Translations under genes and position numbers: made by a program
Part shown: piece after piece, positions 34,870 through 43,954 of the stretch
Numbering within the stretch: position 1 is the first letter of the stretch
Layout of the letters: each line of letters starts with the position of its first letter
Source of the DNA: Marinicauda algicola
GTDB taxonomy: Bacteria > Pseudomonadota > Alphaproteobacteria > Caulobacterales > Maricaulaceae
Assembly (NCBI RefSeq): GCF_017161425.1
Contig: NZ_CP071057.1
Coordinates: 2,853,501 to 2,917,500 of the forward strand
Direction of reading: 5' to 3'
Length of the DNA stretch: 64,000 nt
Notes under the pieces: generated by a model
Databases searched by the model: none
Seen by the model: only the letters and a program-made list of their open reading frames with translations
Told to the model about the DNA's origin: nothing

Positions 34870-36831
34870 TCAGTCGCGCCGGGTTTCCTCGAGCGCCAGG
34901 GTGACGAGCATCTGCTCGATCTTCTCTCCCGGTCCTGCCGGGCGGGCGAGCTGCATCCGCTTCAGGAAGCGCAGGGCCCGCTTCGGCGGCTTCCAGTATC
35001 GCATCGCCCGCACGACGGTCCCGGCCCGGTCGGTCTTCGTCGCCGTGCGGTCCTTCAGCCATTCGAGCGCCTGCCTGAGCTTCTGCTCCTCCTCGGTGAG
35101 ATCGGTGCCGAGCGGGTAGAGCGGCAGGTGGCCGGCCCGCCGCGTCGCCTCGAGCGCCTGCTCGAGCGCTTCGGGCGTGTTGCTGCGGAACTCGCCGGCG
35201 AGCTCGAAGTCGTCCTCGACCTTGCCGGCGGCCTTGGCCGCGGCGAGGAACTCGCCCTGGAAGCGGGAATCGCAGATGCGCGCCAGCCGGATGGCGACCT
35301 CGCGATCGCTCTGCCCGCGCAGGTCGGCGATGCCGTATTCGGTCACGACGATGTCGCGCAGATGGCGCGGCACGGTCACCTCGCCGCCGGTCCACACGAT
35401 GTTCGAGCGCGCCTTTCCGTCCGAGGTGCGCGTGGCGCGCAGGAGGATGATGGAGCGGCCGTCCTCCAGCGCCTGGGCCATGGCGGCGAAATTGTACTGC
35501 CCGCCCACACCCGAGACGACGCGCCCGTCCTCCAGCGCATCGGAGATCGCCGCGCCGCGCCCGTTCACCTTCATCGCCGTGTTGAAGAAGCGCGCCTCGC
35601 GCCGCTGCACGCGCGCGAGATCTTCCTCGCCGAACAGGTCGTTGATGAAGGTGACCCGCGTCATGGCGATCTTCTCGCGCAGCTCCGGAGACAGCGTGCG
35701 CAGGCGCTCGTACATGGCCGCGGGGCCGAGATAGAAGCCGCCGTGCAGGCAGATGCCGGCCGCCTCGACGGAGCCGGGGTCCTCGAGCGCCTTCTTCTCG
35801 GTCTCGAGATCCATGTGGACCCCGCGGCGCAATATGCCCTTCTCCAGCAGCACCAGCATGCCGTCGGTGACCATCTCGCTGCAGCCATAGAGGCCCTGCT
35901 CGAAGGGCTCGAGGCCGCCGATCTCCTCGATCAGCGCGCCTCCGGTGGCGCGGCGCAACGCCTCCACGCCCTCGCGGAAGGCGGCATTGTGCGCGTGGCG
36001 CAGGATGATCGCGTGGCTCACCGCGTCGGCGAGGGCGCCGATGCCGATCTGCAGGGTTCCGCCGTCCCTGACGAGGCTTGCCGCCTGCAGGCCCAGCGCA
36101 TGGTCGGCGATATTGACCGAAGGGGCGGGGGCCGGGAACAGCGTATAGGTGCCGCCATCGTAGAGCGCGTCGAAGAAGTCGCGTTCCACGGCCGCATCGC
36201 GGCCGAGGAAGGGCAGGGCCTCGTTGATCTCGCCGAGCACCGCCGTCGGCGTTCCTTCCGCCGCCTTGCGGCGCAGGGCGGGTGCGAGATCGAGGGAGAG
36301 ATCGGGATTGCAGGAGAGCGAGTAGCGCTTCCCGCCCGGCTCGCGCGCGACCATCTGGGCGAGCACGTTGAGCCCCGCCGCCATCGCCTCGCGCCCGGCA
36401 TGGGTGTAGTTCGCGCTGACATAGTTGCGCTGGGCGTTCTCGTTCTTCAGGAGCGTGCCCGGGGGAAGGAAGAACTCCTTCACGGTGACGTTCGCCGGCA
36501 GCGCGCCCTTCTGCCGGTCGGTGGCGTAGTCGAGCTCGGGATAGCCGTCATAGAGCCGCTGCGCGATCGGGTCGAGGAGGCGTGCGGCGAGTTTGTTCGG
36601 AGCCTTGGGCACCTCCAGCGACAGGGCGGTGAAGATCGTCAGCTCGACCCCGGGATCGTCCTTGGCGCGCCGGTAGAAGGCGTTGGCGAGATGGTTCGCC
36701 TTGCCGAGCGCGAGCGGCAGGCCGAGCACGACTTTCCTGCCGACGCGCGCGATCGTCTGGTCGACCAGCGCCTCGGCGCTGGTGAAGTGGGAATTGCCTT
36801 CGGGCGGGATGAAGCCGGAGGGCGGGCTCAT
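34870..36831 (-). CDS. Acetyl-CoA hydrolase/CoA-transferase family protein
   Basis: 653 residues from the ATG at 36831, which overlaps the fadJ stop (a start 18 bp upstream is less consistent). The N-terminal half carries the Rossmann-like CoA-transferase core (VVLGLPLALGKANHLANAFY); the C-terminal domain contains the glutamate region and GVGGQYNFAAMAQAL, typical of 4-hydroxybutyrate/acetyl-CoA CoA-transferases. It is longer than the 430-residue classical enzymes, matching the long proteobacterial group. As the last gene of the beta-oxidation operon it probably handles acyl- or acetyl-CoA release. Confidence 0.85.
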   Translation of the reverse strand: MSPPSGFIPPEGNSHFTSAEALVDQTIARVGRKVVLGLPLALGKANHLANAFYRRAKDDPGVELTIFTALSLEVPKAPNKLAARLLDPIAQRLYDGYPELDYATDRQKGALPANVTVKEFFLPPGTLLKNENAQRNYVSANYTHAGREAMAAGLNVLAQMVAREPGGKRYSLSCNPDLSLDLAPALRRKAAEGTPTAVLGEINEALPFLGRDAAVERDFFDALYDGGTYTLFPAPAPSVNIADHALGLQAASLVRDGGTLQIGIGALADAVSHAIILRHAHNAAFREGVEALRRATGGALIEEIGGLEPFEQGLYGCSEMVTDGMLVLLEKGILRRGVHMDLETEKKALEDPGSVEAAGICLHGGFYLGPAAMYERLRTLSPELREKIAMTRVTFINDLFGEEDLARVQRREARFFNTAMKVNGRGAAISDALEDGRVVSGVGGQYNFAAMAQALEDGRSIILLRATRTSDGKARSNIVWTGGEVTVPRHLRDIVVTEYGIADLRGQSDREVAIRLARICDSRFQGEFLAAAKAAGKVEDDFELAGEFRSNTPEALEQALEATRRAGHLPLYPLGTDLTEEEQKLRQALEWLKDRTATKTDRAGTVVRAMRYWKPPKRALRFLKRMQLARPAGPGEKIEQMLVTLALEETRRD

Positions 36832-38882
36832 GCCGCGAGGGACTGCCACCCGTCATCGGGCGCGAAGCGGTCCGCCTCGCGGTCCTCCTCGAGGAATTTC
36901 AGCGCCGCGACGATATCGTACACCCCGCGCGCCTTCGCGTAATGCAGGGGTCCGCCGCGGAAGGGCGCGAAGCCGGCCCCGAAGATCAGGGCGGCGTCGA
37001 TCTCGTCGGGATCGGAGACCACGCCCTCGCGCAGCAGCGCGGCGCAGGCGTTCAGCATCGGCAGGATCAGGCGGTCGCACATGCGGTCCAGCCGGTCGTT
37101 TTCCATGTCGTCCGCATCGATATCGTCCTTCTTCGGCTCCCCGTTCTCGTAGGTATAGAAGCCGCGGCCGGATTTGACGCCGAGCCGGCCCGTGTCGACA
37201 AGTGCCGAGATATTGTCCGGGATCTCGCCGATCTGTTCGGGAAACTCCGTCCGCAGGTGCCGGGCCACGTCCAGGGCGATGTCGAGACCGACATGGTCGG
37301 CCACCTCGACGGGGCCCTGAGCCATGCCGAAGCGTTCGGCGGCGGCATCGACGGCCTCGGGCGTCTCGCCCTCCTCGATCAGGCGCGCGGCCTCCAGCAG
37401 GTAGGGCGTCAGCGCCCGGTTGACGATGAAGCCGGCAGAATCCGTACACGGAACGGTGATCTTGTCGAGCGCGGCAGCGAAGCCCGCGGCCTGGCTCATG
37501 GCCCGCTTCGTCGTGCGCCCGCCCCTGACCACCTCGACGAGCGGCATCTTGCGGACGGGGTTGAAGAAATGCAGCCCCACCAGCCGGCCCGGCTTCTTCA
37601 GCGCGCCGGCCATGTCCTTCAGCTTCAGGCTGGAGGTGTTGGTGGCGATGAGCGCCGTGTCCTTCAGCTTGGGCTCGAGTTCGGAGAGGATGTCCTTCTT
37701 CAGGTCTATCTTCTCCGGCACCGCCTCGATGACGAGGTCGGCCCGGCGCGCCCCGTCTCCGGCGGGGTCGGGGATGAGCAGGTTGCGCGGCGGACGCAGG
37801 TCGCCGCGCGAGGCGCGCTCGCCCGGCTTGCGTTCGAACAGGCGGTGCGCGTCGCGCACGGCTTCGGCGAGGATGTCCGCCTCGATGTCGGTCAGCGAGA
37901 CCTCGAAGCCCTTCAGCGCCGCCCAGGCCGCGATCTCTCCGCCCATGGCGCCGGCGCCGAGCACGTGGACATGGGAGATCCCCAGCTTGTCCGCATCGAG
38001 CTCGGCGGCGTGCTTCATCTTTTCGCGCAGGGCGAAGACGCGGCGCAGATTCCGCGAGGCTCCGGTCCGGGCGAGCTCGACGAAGAGGTCGGTCTCCGCC
38101 TCCATGAGGTCGCGGCCGATGCCGTGATCCTCGAAGGCCTCGATCAGGCGGAAGGGCGCCGGGTAGTGGCGCCTGTCGACCTTCCCGGCGGTCTTGCGGC
38201 GCATCTGGCGCGCCATCAGGACGCGGGCCGGGCGGGTGTCCATCGCCTCCTCGCGCAGCGCCTTGAACCCCGTGCGTTCGGGCTTGCCCTTCTTCAGGGC
38301 GGCCCGTGCGGCCCTGCGCAGGTGGCGTGCCTGCGTGACCTCGTCGAACAGGCCGAGCCGTTCGCCCTTGTACGCATCCACGGATTTCCCGGTGAGGATG
38401 AGCTTCATGCCCTCCGCCGTGCCGACGAGGCGGGGCAGGCGGTAGGTCCCTCCCAGTCCCGGAATGAGGCCGAGCCTGACCTCGGGCTGGCCGGCCTCGG
38501 TGTCCTCGCGCGCCACGCGCCGGTCGCAGGCGAGCGCGATCTCCAGCCCGCCGCCGAGGCAATGGCCGTGGATCATGGCCACGCTCGGGCAGGAGAGTTC
38601 CTCGAACCGGTCGAGCAGGGCCTTTGCGTCCTCCAGGAGGCCGCGAAGATCGTCCTCCTCAAGCTCGCCGAGCGCATGGATGTCGGCGCCGGCGATGAAG
38701 CCGGACGCCTTGCCCGAATGGAGCACGATGCCGTTCGGCGGGTTCTTCTCGAAGCCCTCGATCACCGTCTCGAAGCCGTCGAGCACGGCGCGGTCGAGCG
38801 TGTTCGCGCCCTTGCCGGGCACGTCGATGCACACCCAGGCGATGCCTTCCCCGTCGCGGTCGACTGTCCAGATATCGGCCAT
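36828..38882 (-). CDS. fadJ: Fatty-acid oxidation bifunctional enzyme (enoyl-CoA hydratase/3-hydroxyacyl-CoA dehydrogenase)
   Basis: 684 residues. N-terminal crotonase domain: oxyanion-hole blocks GFIAGADIHALGEL and HGHCLGGGLEIALACD, with the catalytic region LGLIPGLGGTYRLPRL. The dehydrogenase part begins near residue 300 with the NAD loop VHVLGAGAMGGEIAAW, then NTSSLKLKDMA, GLHFFNPVRKMPLVEVV and DSAGFIVNR. It performs steps 2 and 3 of beta-oxidation. It begins 11 bp after the thiolase stop. Confidence 0.95.
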   Translation of the reverse strand: MADIWTVDRDGEGIAWVCIDVPGKGANTLDRAVLDGFETVIEGFEKNPPNGIVLHSGKASGFIAGADIHALGELEEDDLRGLLEDAKALLDRFEELSCPSVAMIHGHCLGGGLEIALACDRRVAREDTEAGQPEVRLGLIPGLGGTYRLPRLVGTAEGMKLILTGKSVDAYKGERLGLFDEVTQARHLRRAARAALKKGKPERTGFKALREEAMDTRPARVLMARQMRRKTAGKVDRRHYPAPFRLIEAFEDHGIGRDLMEAETDLFVELARTGASRNLRRVFALREKMKHAAELDADKLGISHVHVLGAGAMGGEIAAWAALKGFEVSLTDIEADILAEAVRDAHRLFERKPGERASRGDLRPPRNLLIPDPAGDGARRADLVIEAVPEKIDLKKDILSELEPKLKDTALIATNTSSLKLKDMAGALKKPGRLVGLHFFNPVRKMPLVEVVRGGRTTKRAMSQAAGFAAALDKITVPCTDSAGFIVNRALTPYLLEAARLIEEGETPEAVDAAAERFGMAQGPVEVADHVGLDIALDVARHLRTEFPEQIGEIPDNISALVDTGRLGVKSGRGFYTYENGEPKKDDIDADDMENDRLDRMCDRLILPMLNACAALLREGVVSDPDEIDAALIFGAGFAPFRGGPLHYAKARGVYDIVAALKFLEEDREADRFAPDDGWQSLAA

Positions 38883-38893
38883 TGGTGAGCGTC

Positions 38894-40201
38894 CTATTGC
38901 AGCGAGGAGACGAGCATGGCGCCGCCCTGGCCGCCGCCGATGCATTCGGTGGCGATGGCGCGCTTGCCGCCGGTGCGTTTCAGGGCGTTGAGGGCGTGCA
39001 GCACGATGCGCGTGCCGCTCGCCCCGACCGGGTGGCCGAGGCTGATCGCCCCACCATCGACATTCAGCTTGCCGCGCTCGATCTCCCCGTGCGCCGCATC
39101 GAGGCCGAGCCGGTCCTTGCAGAAATCCTCGTCCTGCCAGGCCGCGAGGCAGGCCAGCACCTGAGCGGCGAAGGCCTCGTTGATCTCCCACAGGTCGAGA
39201 TCGCCGAGATCGAGTCCGTGGCGCTGGAGCAGGGGCGTCGCGGCGAGCACCGGGCCGAGCCCCATGCGCGTGGGATCGAGCGCGGCCCATTCGCTGTCCT
39301 CGATCATGCCGAGCGGCTCGGCGCCGAGCTTCTCGGCGGCCTCCTCGCTGGCGAGGATCACCCAGGCGGCGCCGTCGGTGACCTGGGAGGAATTGCCGGG
39401 CGTGACCTGACCGTAGGGCGGCTCGAAGGCGGGATCGAGCTTCCTCAGCTTGTCCATCGTGGTCTCGGGCCGCACGCCGTCGTCGTGATCGAAGGCTTCC
39501 CCGTCGGGCGAGAAGAGCGTGACGACCTCGCGATCGAGCCAGCCCTCCTCCTGCGCACGGGCGAGCCGCTTGTGGCTGCCCAGCGCATAGGTGTCGGCCG
39601 CCTCGCGCGAGATGTCCCACTCGTGGGCGAGCACCTCGGCGGTCTCGCCCATGCCGAGCCCCACCAGGTCGTCGGTCAGGCCCTTCTCCAGGCTGATCAC
39701 CGGCTCGGCCATGCGCGGGCGGAACTCGGCGGCGGCCTTGACCCGCTCCTGCGCGGACTTCGCGCTGCGCAGCTCGGCGAGCCATTTCGCCGTCTCGCGC
39801 TTGAGCTCGAGCGGGGCGTGGGACAGCGCGTCGGTCCCGCCGGCAAGGATCACCTGCGCGCGCCCGTCCGCGATGTACTTGTACCCGGTGTCGATCGACT
39901 GCATGCCCGAACCGCAATTTCTTTGCACGGAGAATGCCGGCACGTCCTCGCCCATACCCATGCGCAGGGCGGCGACACGGGCCGTGTTCGGCGCCTCCGA
40001 GGTCGGCGCGCCGCAGCCCAGGATCACCTCCCCGACCGCGTCCATCGCGTCCGGCTGGCGCAGGCGCAGCGCCTGGCCGGCCGCCACGGCGAGATCGACG
40101 GGCGAGAACGGGCCCGGCCTGCCGCGGGCCTTGAGGAAGGGGGTGCGCGCGCCGTCTATGACGACTACGCGGCGTCCTTTCGATTGCGTGCGCTGGGCGA
40201 T
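38894..40201 (-). CDS. fadI: Acetyl-CoA acyltransferase (thiolase), non-canonical AUC start
   Basis: 435 residues if started at the AUC at 40201. Active site Cys in QRNCGSGMQS, His in LGHPVGASGTR, second Cys in ATECIGGGQGGAML. The frame is open far upstream inside fadE but holds no ATG, GTG or TTG near the expected start. AUC-GCC-CAG-CGC (would read MAQRTQSKGRR with ATG) sits 7 nt after a good AAGGGAG (40209-40215). So the start is either a genuine rare AUC or a G-to-C change/error. It overlaps fadE by 37 bp. Completes beta-oxidation with FadE and FadJ. Confidence 0.85.
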   Translation of the reverse strand: MAQRTQSKGRRVVVIDGARTPFLKARGRPGPFSPVDLAVAAGQALRLRQPDAMDAVGEVILGCGAPTSEAPNTARVAALRMGMGEDVPAFSVQRNCGSGMQSIDTGYKYIADGRAQVILAGGTDALSHAPLELKRETAKWLAELRSAKSAQERVKAAAEFRPRMAEPVISLEKGLTDDLVGLGMGETAEVLAHEWDISREAADTYALGSHKRLARAQEEGWLDREVVTLFSPDGEAFDHDDGVRPETTMDKLRKLDPAFEPPYGQVTPGNSSQVTDGAAWVILASEEAAEKLGAEPLGMIEDSEWAALDPTRMGLGPVLAATPLLQRHGLDLGDLDLWEINEAFAAQVLACLAAWQDEDFCKDRLGLDAAHGEIERGKLNVDGGAISLGHPVGASGTRIVLHALNALKRTGGKRAIATECIGGGQGGAMLVSSLQ

Positions 40202-42411
40202 AGCGTGGCTCCCTTGAGCTCTTCGGGTTCGAAATCGTCGACGACGAGCACGGCGCGGATCGTCTCTTCGGCCTCGTCGATCTCGGCGCGCTCGGCGGCG
40301 CTGAGCACGCCGTTCTCGACCGCATTGTCCAGAGAGACGCCGGACTTGCGGACCTTCTCCAGCAGCGCGTCGCGCCGGACGATGGCCGCGAGCGCGCGCT
40401 CCATGACCGCGAGCGGGGCCTCGCCCTCGCCCACATAGACGCCGCGCGTCAGGCGTTCGCGCGTCCCGCACGGTTTCAGGATCAGGTCCGCGACCTCGTG
40501 GGTGAGATCGTCCGAGGGCGGACGCCGGTGCATGCCGACCGGCGAGAGGATCGCCGAGAGCAGCATGCGCCAGTGCAGGCCCGGGAAGTGGCGCATTACC
40601 GACTGCAGGCGCTGCTGGATGCGATACAGCCCGTCGGCGAAGCACCAGTCGAGCAGCGCCCGGTCGGCCTCCTGCCGGCCCTCGCTCTCGTAGCGCTTGA
40701 TCGCGCCGGACAGGAGGTAGATCTCCGCCAGCACGTCGCCGAGCCGCGCGGAGAGGGATTCCTTCTTCTTCAGAGCCCCGCCCATCACGGCGAGGGCGAG
40801 CTCGGATATCACGGCGAGCCTGAGGCTCGCATGGGACAGCTCGCGATAGTATTTCCCCAGCTCGCCCGCTTTTTCCGGCGTCTCGGTGAACCGCCCGAAG
40901 GTGAGGCCGTGCACGAAGCTGCGCGCGAAGATCTTCACGTCGTGGGCGAGATGGCCGAACAGCGCCTCGTCGAACTGCTTCAGGCCCTCGTCCTTGTCCG
41001 GATTGGCGACCGCCTTCATCTCCTTCAGCAGATAGGGATGGCAGCGGATGGCCCCCTGGCCGAACACGATGAGGCTGCGGGTGAGGATGTTCGCGCCCTC
41101 CACCGTGATGGCGACGGGAATCGACTTGTAGGCGGTGGCCAGATGGTTCCTCGGGCCCTCGCAGATCGCCTTGCCGCCATGGATGTCCATGGCGTCGTTG
41201 ATCGCGGAGCGCAGGCGCTCGGTGGCGTGGTACTTCATGATCGCCGAGACGACGGCGGGTTTCTCGCCCTCGTCGATCCCGGCCGTGGTCAGAAGCCGGG
41301 CCCCGTCGAGCAGATAGGTGGAGGCGGCGATGCGTGCGAGCGGCTCCTTGACCCCTTCGAACTCGCCGATCGGACGGCCGAACTGTTCGCGGATGCGCGC
41401 ATAGGCCCCGGAGGAATGGGCCGCGACCGCCGCGCCGGCGCAGCTCATCGAGGGCAGGGAAATGCCCCGGCCCGCCGCGAGCGCGCCCATCAGCATCTTC
41501 CAGCCCTGGCCGATCTGCTCGCGCCCGCCGAGGATCTGGCCGATCGGCACGAACACGTCCTTGCCGCGCACCGGCCCGTTCTGGAAGGCGAGCCCGGAGG
41601 GCAGGTGGCGCCGGCCGGTGTCCAGGCCCTCGCTGTCGGTCGGCACGAGCGCGACCGTGATGCCGAGTTCTTCCTCCTCGCCGAGCAGGCGATCGGGATC
41701 GAACAGCTTGAAGGCCAGTCCCGCGATGGTCGCGACGGGGGCGAGCGTGATGTAGCGCTTGTTGCAGGTGATCTCGATGCCGAGCGTCTTCTCCCCGTCG
41801 ATCTCGCGCTCGACGACGATGGCGTAATCGCTCATCGCCGAGGCGTCCGATCCGGCCTCCACGCCGGTCAGGGCGAAGCAGGGAATCTCCTTCCCGCTCG
41901 CCAGGCGCGGCAGGTAGTGGTCCTTCTGCTCGTCGGTGCCGTAGAGCATGAGAAGCTCGCCGGGCCCGAGCGAGTTGGGGACCATGACGGTGACCGCCGC
42001 GGTGATCGAGCGTGTGCCGATCGTGCGCACGACTTCGGAATGGGCGTAGGCGGAGAAGCCCTTCCCGCCATATTCGGCCGGGATGATCATCGCGAAGAAG
42101 CCTTCGGAGATCATGTAATCCCAGACCTCCTCGGGCAGGTCGCGCTCCTCGTGCTCGATCTGCCAGTCGTCGAGCATGGCGCACAGCTTCTGCACCGGCC
42201 CGTCGATGAAGGCGCGCTCCTCATCGGTGAGCGTCCCGGTCTCCAGCCCGATGAGATAGTCCCAGTCCGGCTTGCCCGACAGGATCTCGCGGTCCCACCA
42301 TACCGTGCCGGCCTCGATGGCCTGGGCCTCGGTGTCGGACATGTCGGGGAGCAGGCCGGCATACCAGTCCATCACCGGCTTGCTGATCAGGTTTCGGCGC
42401 CATTCGGGCAT
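40165..42411 (-). CDS. fadE: Acyl-CoA dehydrogenase, long FadE type
   Basis: 748 residues. An N-terminal extension of about 80 residues precedes the flavin dehydrogenase core: FFAMIIPAEYGGKGFSAYAHSEV, CFALTGVEAGSDASAM, ISLPSMSCAGAAVAAHSSGAYARIREQFGRPIG and DAMDIHGGKAICEGPRNHL. The C-terminal about 270 residues are the extra helical domain that separates E. coli-type FadE from short mitochondrial enzymes. It does the first beta-oxidation step. A GGGAGG lies about 13 nt before the ATG. First gene of the fadE-fadI-fadJ-CoA hydrolase operon. Confidence 0.94.
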   Translation of the reverse strand: MPEWRRNLISKPVMDWYAGLLPDMSDTEAQAIEAGTVWWDREILSGKPDWDYLIGLETGTLTDEERAFIDGPVQKLCAMLDDWQIEHEERDLPEEVWDYMISEGFFAMIIPAEYGGKGFSAYAHSEVVRTIGTRSITAAVTVMVPNSLGPGELLMLYGTDEQKDHYLPRLASGKEIPCFALTGVEAGSDASAMSDYAIVVEREIDGEKTLGIEITCNKRYITLAPVATIAGLAFKLFDPDRLLGEEEELGITVALVPTDSEGLDTGRRHLPSGLAFQNGPVRGKDVFVPIGQILGGREQIGQGWKMLMGALAAGRGISLPSMSCAGAAVAAHSSGAYARIREQFGRPIGEFEGVKEPLARIAASTYLLDGARLLTTAGIDEGEKPAVVSAIMKYHATERLRSAINDAMDIHGGKAICEGPRNHLATAYKSIPVAITVEGANILTRSLIVFGQGAIRCHPYLLKEMKAVANPDKDEGLKQFDEALFGHLAHDVKIFARSFVHGLTFGRFTETPEKAGELGKYYRELSHASLRLAVISELALAVMGGALKKKESLSARLGDVLAEIYLLSGAIKRYESEGRQEADRALLDWCFADGLYRIQQRLQSVMRHFPGLHWRMLLSAILSPVGMHRRPPSDDLTHEVADLILKPCGTRERLTRGVYVGEGEAPLAVMERALAAIVRRDALLEKVRKSGVSLDNAVENGVLSAAERAEIDEAEETIRAVLVVDDFEPEELKGATLSPSARNRKDAA

Positions 42412-42595
42412 GAAAGGGTCGCACCTCCCGCGTGAAGCTTGCTCTTCGAACTAACACGGCGTGCGCCGGGCCGGTTCCTGCGTCGCCTCGCCGCGCCTTC
42501 ACATTGCAGGCCGGCGTGGAACGGCGCGGCGTCCGGGCGGGTTTCCGCCCTGATCTTCCATTCGGAATCCTTCAAGCCGAACGCCGAGCTTCGCC

Positions 42596-43951
42596 ATGCC
42601 CCTTCGTCCCTCTCGCTCTTCGCTCGCCGCCCCGGCCGCGGCGCTGCTGGCCGCCGGGCTCGCAGCACCCACCCAGGCCAGCGGCTTCAAGCTCGCCGAA
42701 TACTCGGCGCGCGATCTCGGTCTCGCCAATGCGGGCTATGCCGCGCTCGCCGCGGATGCGACGACGATCTTCTCCAACCCCGCCGGCATGACCAAGCTCG
42801 AGCGCGCCCAGATCAATGGCGGGATCCATTACATCACCGGGCGCGGCGAGTTCTCCGGCTCGGGAAGCGACGCCTTCGGCAATCCGCTCGGCGGCGGGGA
42901 CGGTGGCGATGCGTTCCAGGACACGCTCGTGCCCAATCTGTACGCGGCGATGCCGATGATGGACGGGCGCGTCTGGCTCGGCCTCGGGGTGTCGGCGCCG
43001 TTCGGCCTGGCCACCGACTATACCGGAGACTGGAAGGGCCGTTACCAGGCGGTGGAATCCAACCTCGTCACCGCCGACATCAACCCGTCGATCGGCGTCG
43101 AGGTCAATGACTGGCTCGCCCTCGGCGCGGGTATCAGTGCCCAGTATGCCGACGTGAAGCTGACCAACCGCGTCGATTTCGGCTCGGTGTGCCTGGCCGA
43201 GATCGAGCCCGTCACCCCGCCCGGCACCTGCGCCTCCTTCGGCGCGACCCCCCAGGGCGCGGACGGCACGGTCGAACTCGAGGGCGACGACTGGTCCTGG
43301 GGCTGGAATGCGGGGGCGCTGGTCGATCTCACCCCGGCGACGCGCGTCGGGCTGTCCTACCGCTCCGAAGTGTCCCACGATATCGAGGGCAGCGCGGACT
43401 TCACCGTGCCGATGCCGCTCGATGCCCTGCTGGCGCCGGCCTTCGCCGACACCGGGGCCTCCGCTCCGCTCGATCTGCCCGCCTCGGCCTCGATCAGCGT
43501 GCGCCATGACTGGAATGCGCGGCTCAGCTTCATGGCCGATGCGAGCTGGACCGGCTGGGACGGCAATGTCGAAGCGCTCAACGTCTCCTTCGAGAACCCG
43601 GCCCAGCCGCGAAGCGTGGAGACGCTCGATTACCAGGACACGTGGCGCTATGGCGTCGGGGCGGAGTATCGCGGCTGGAGCGATCTCACCGTGCGCGCCG
43701 GCCTCGCCTACGACGAAAGCCCGGCGCAGGAGGACTTCCGCACCCCGCGTATCCCGGACTCCGACCGGATCGTGCTCGCCTTCGGCCTGTCCTGGAGCCC
43801 GGAGGAGAACGTCACCGTAGACGCGGCCTACCAGCATCTCTTCTTCGACGACGCGCCGACGGGCAATGTCGGCGATGCCGGCAGCCGGCTGACGGGCGCG
43901 TTCGACAATGCCGCCGACATCGTCGGCATCGCCATCAACTGGCGGCGCTGA
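42596..43951 (+). CDS. fadL: FadL/OmpP1-family outer membrane long-chain fatty acid transporter
   Basis: 451 residues. Signal peptide with cleavage after TQA (about 29); the mature start SGFKLAEYSARDLGLANAGYAAL and the NPAGMTKL block are the hallmark of FadL, whose N-terminus plugs the barrel. The remainder alternates in beta-strand pattern and ends IVGIAINWRR with a terminal aromatic/Arg pattern. It takes long-chain fatty acids, or related hydrophobic molecules, across the outer membrane. It is divergent from fadE over a 184-bp spacer that probably has both promoters, and is followed by the aconitase at 3 bp. Confidence 0.92.
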   Translation: MPLRPSRSSLAAPAAALLAAGLAAPTQASGFKLAEYSARDLGLANAGYAALAADATTIFSNPAGMTKLERAQINGGIHYITGRGEFSGSGSDAFGNPLGGGDGGDAFQDTLVPNLYAAMPMMDGRVWLGLGVSAPFGLATDYTGDWKGRYQAVESNLVTADINPSIGVEVNDWLALGAGISAQYADVKLTNRVDFGSVCLAEIEPVTPPGTCASFGATPQGADGTVELEGDDWSWGWNAGALVDLTPATRVGLSYRSEVSHDIEGSADFTVPMPLDALLAPAFADTGASAPLDLPASASISVRHDWNARLSFMADASWTGWDGNVEALNVSFENPAQPRSVETLDYQDTWRYGVGAEYRGWSDLTVRAGLAYDESPAQEDFRTPRIPDSDRIVLAFGLSWSPEENVTVDAAYQHLFFDDAPTGNVGDAGSRLTGAFDNAADIVGIAINWRR

Positions 43952-43954
43952 GCC

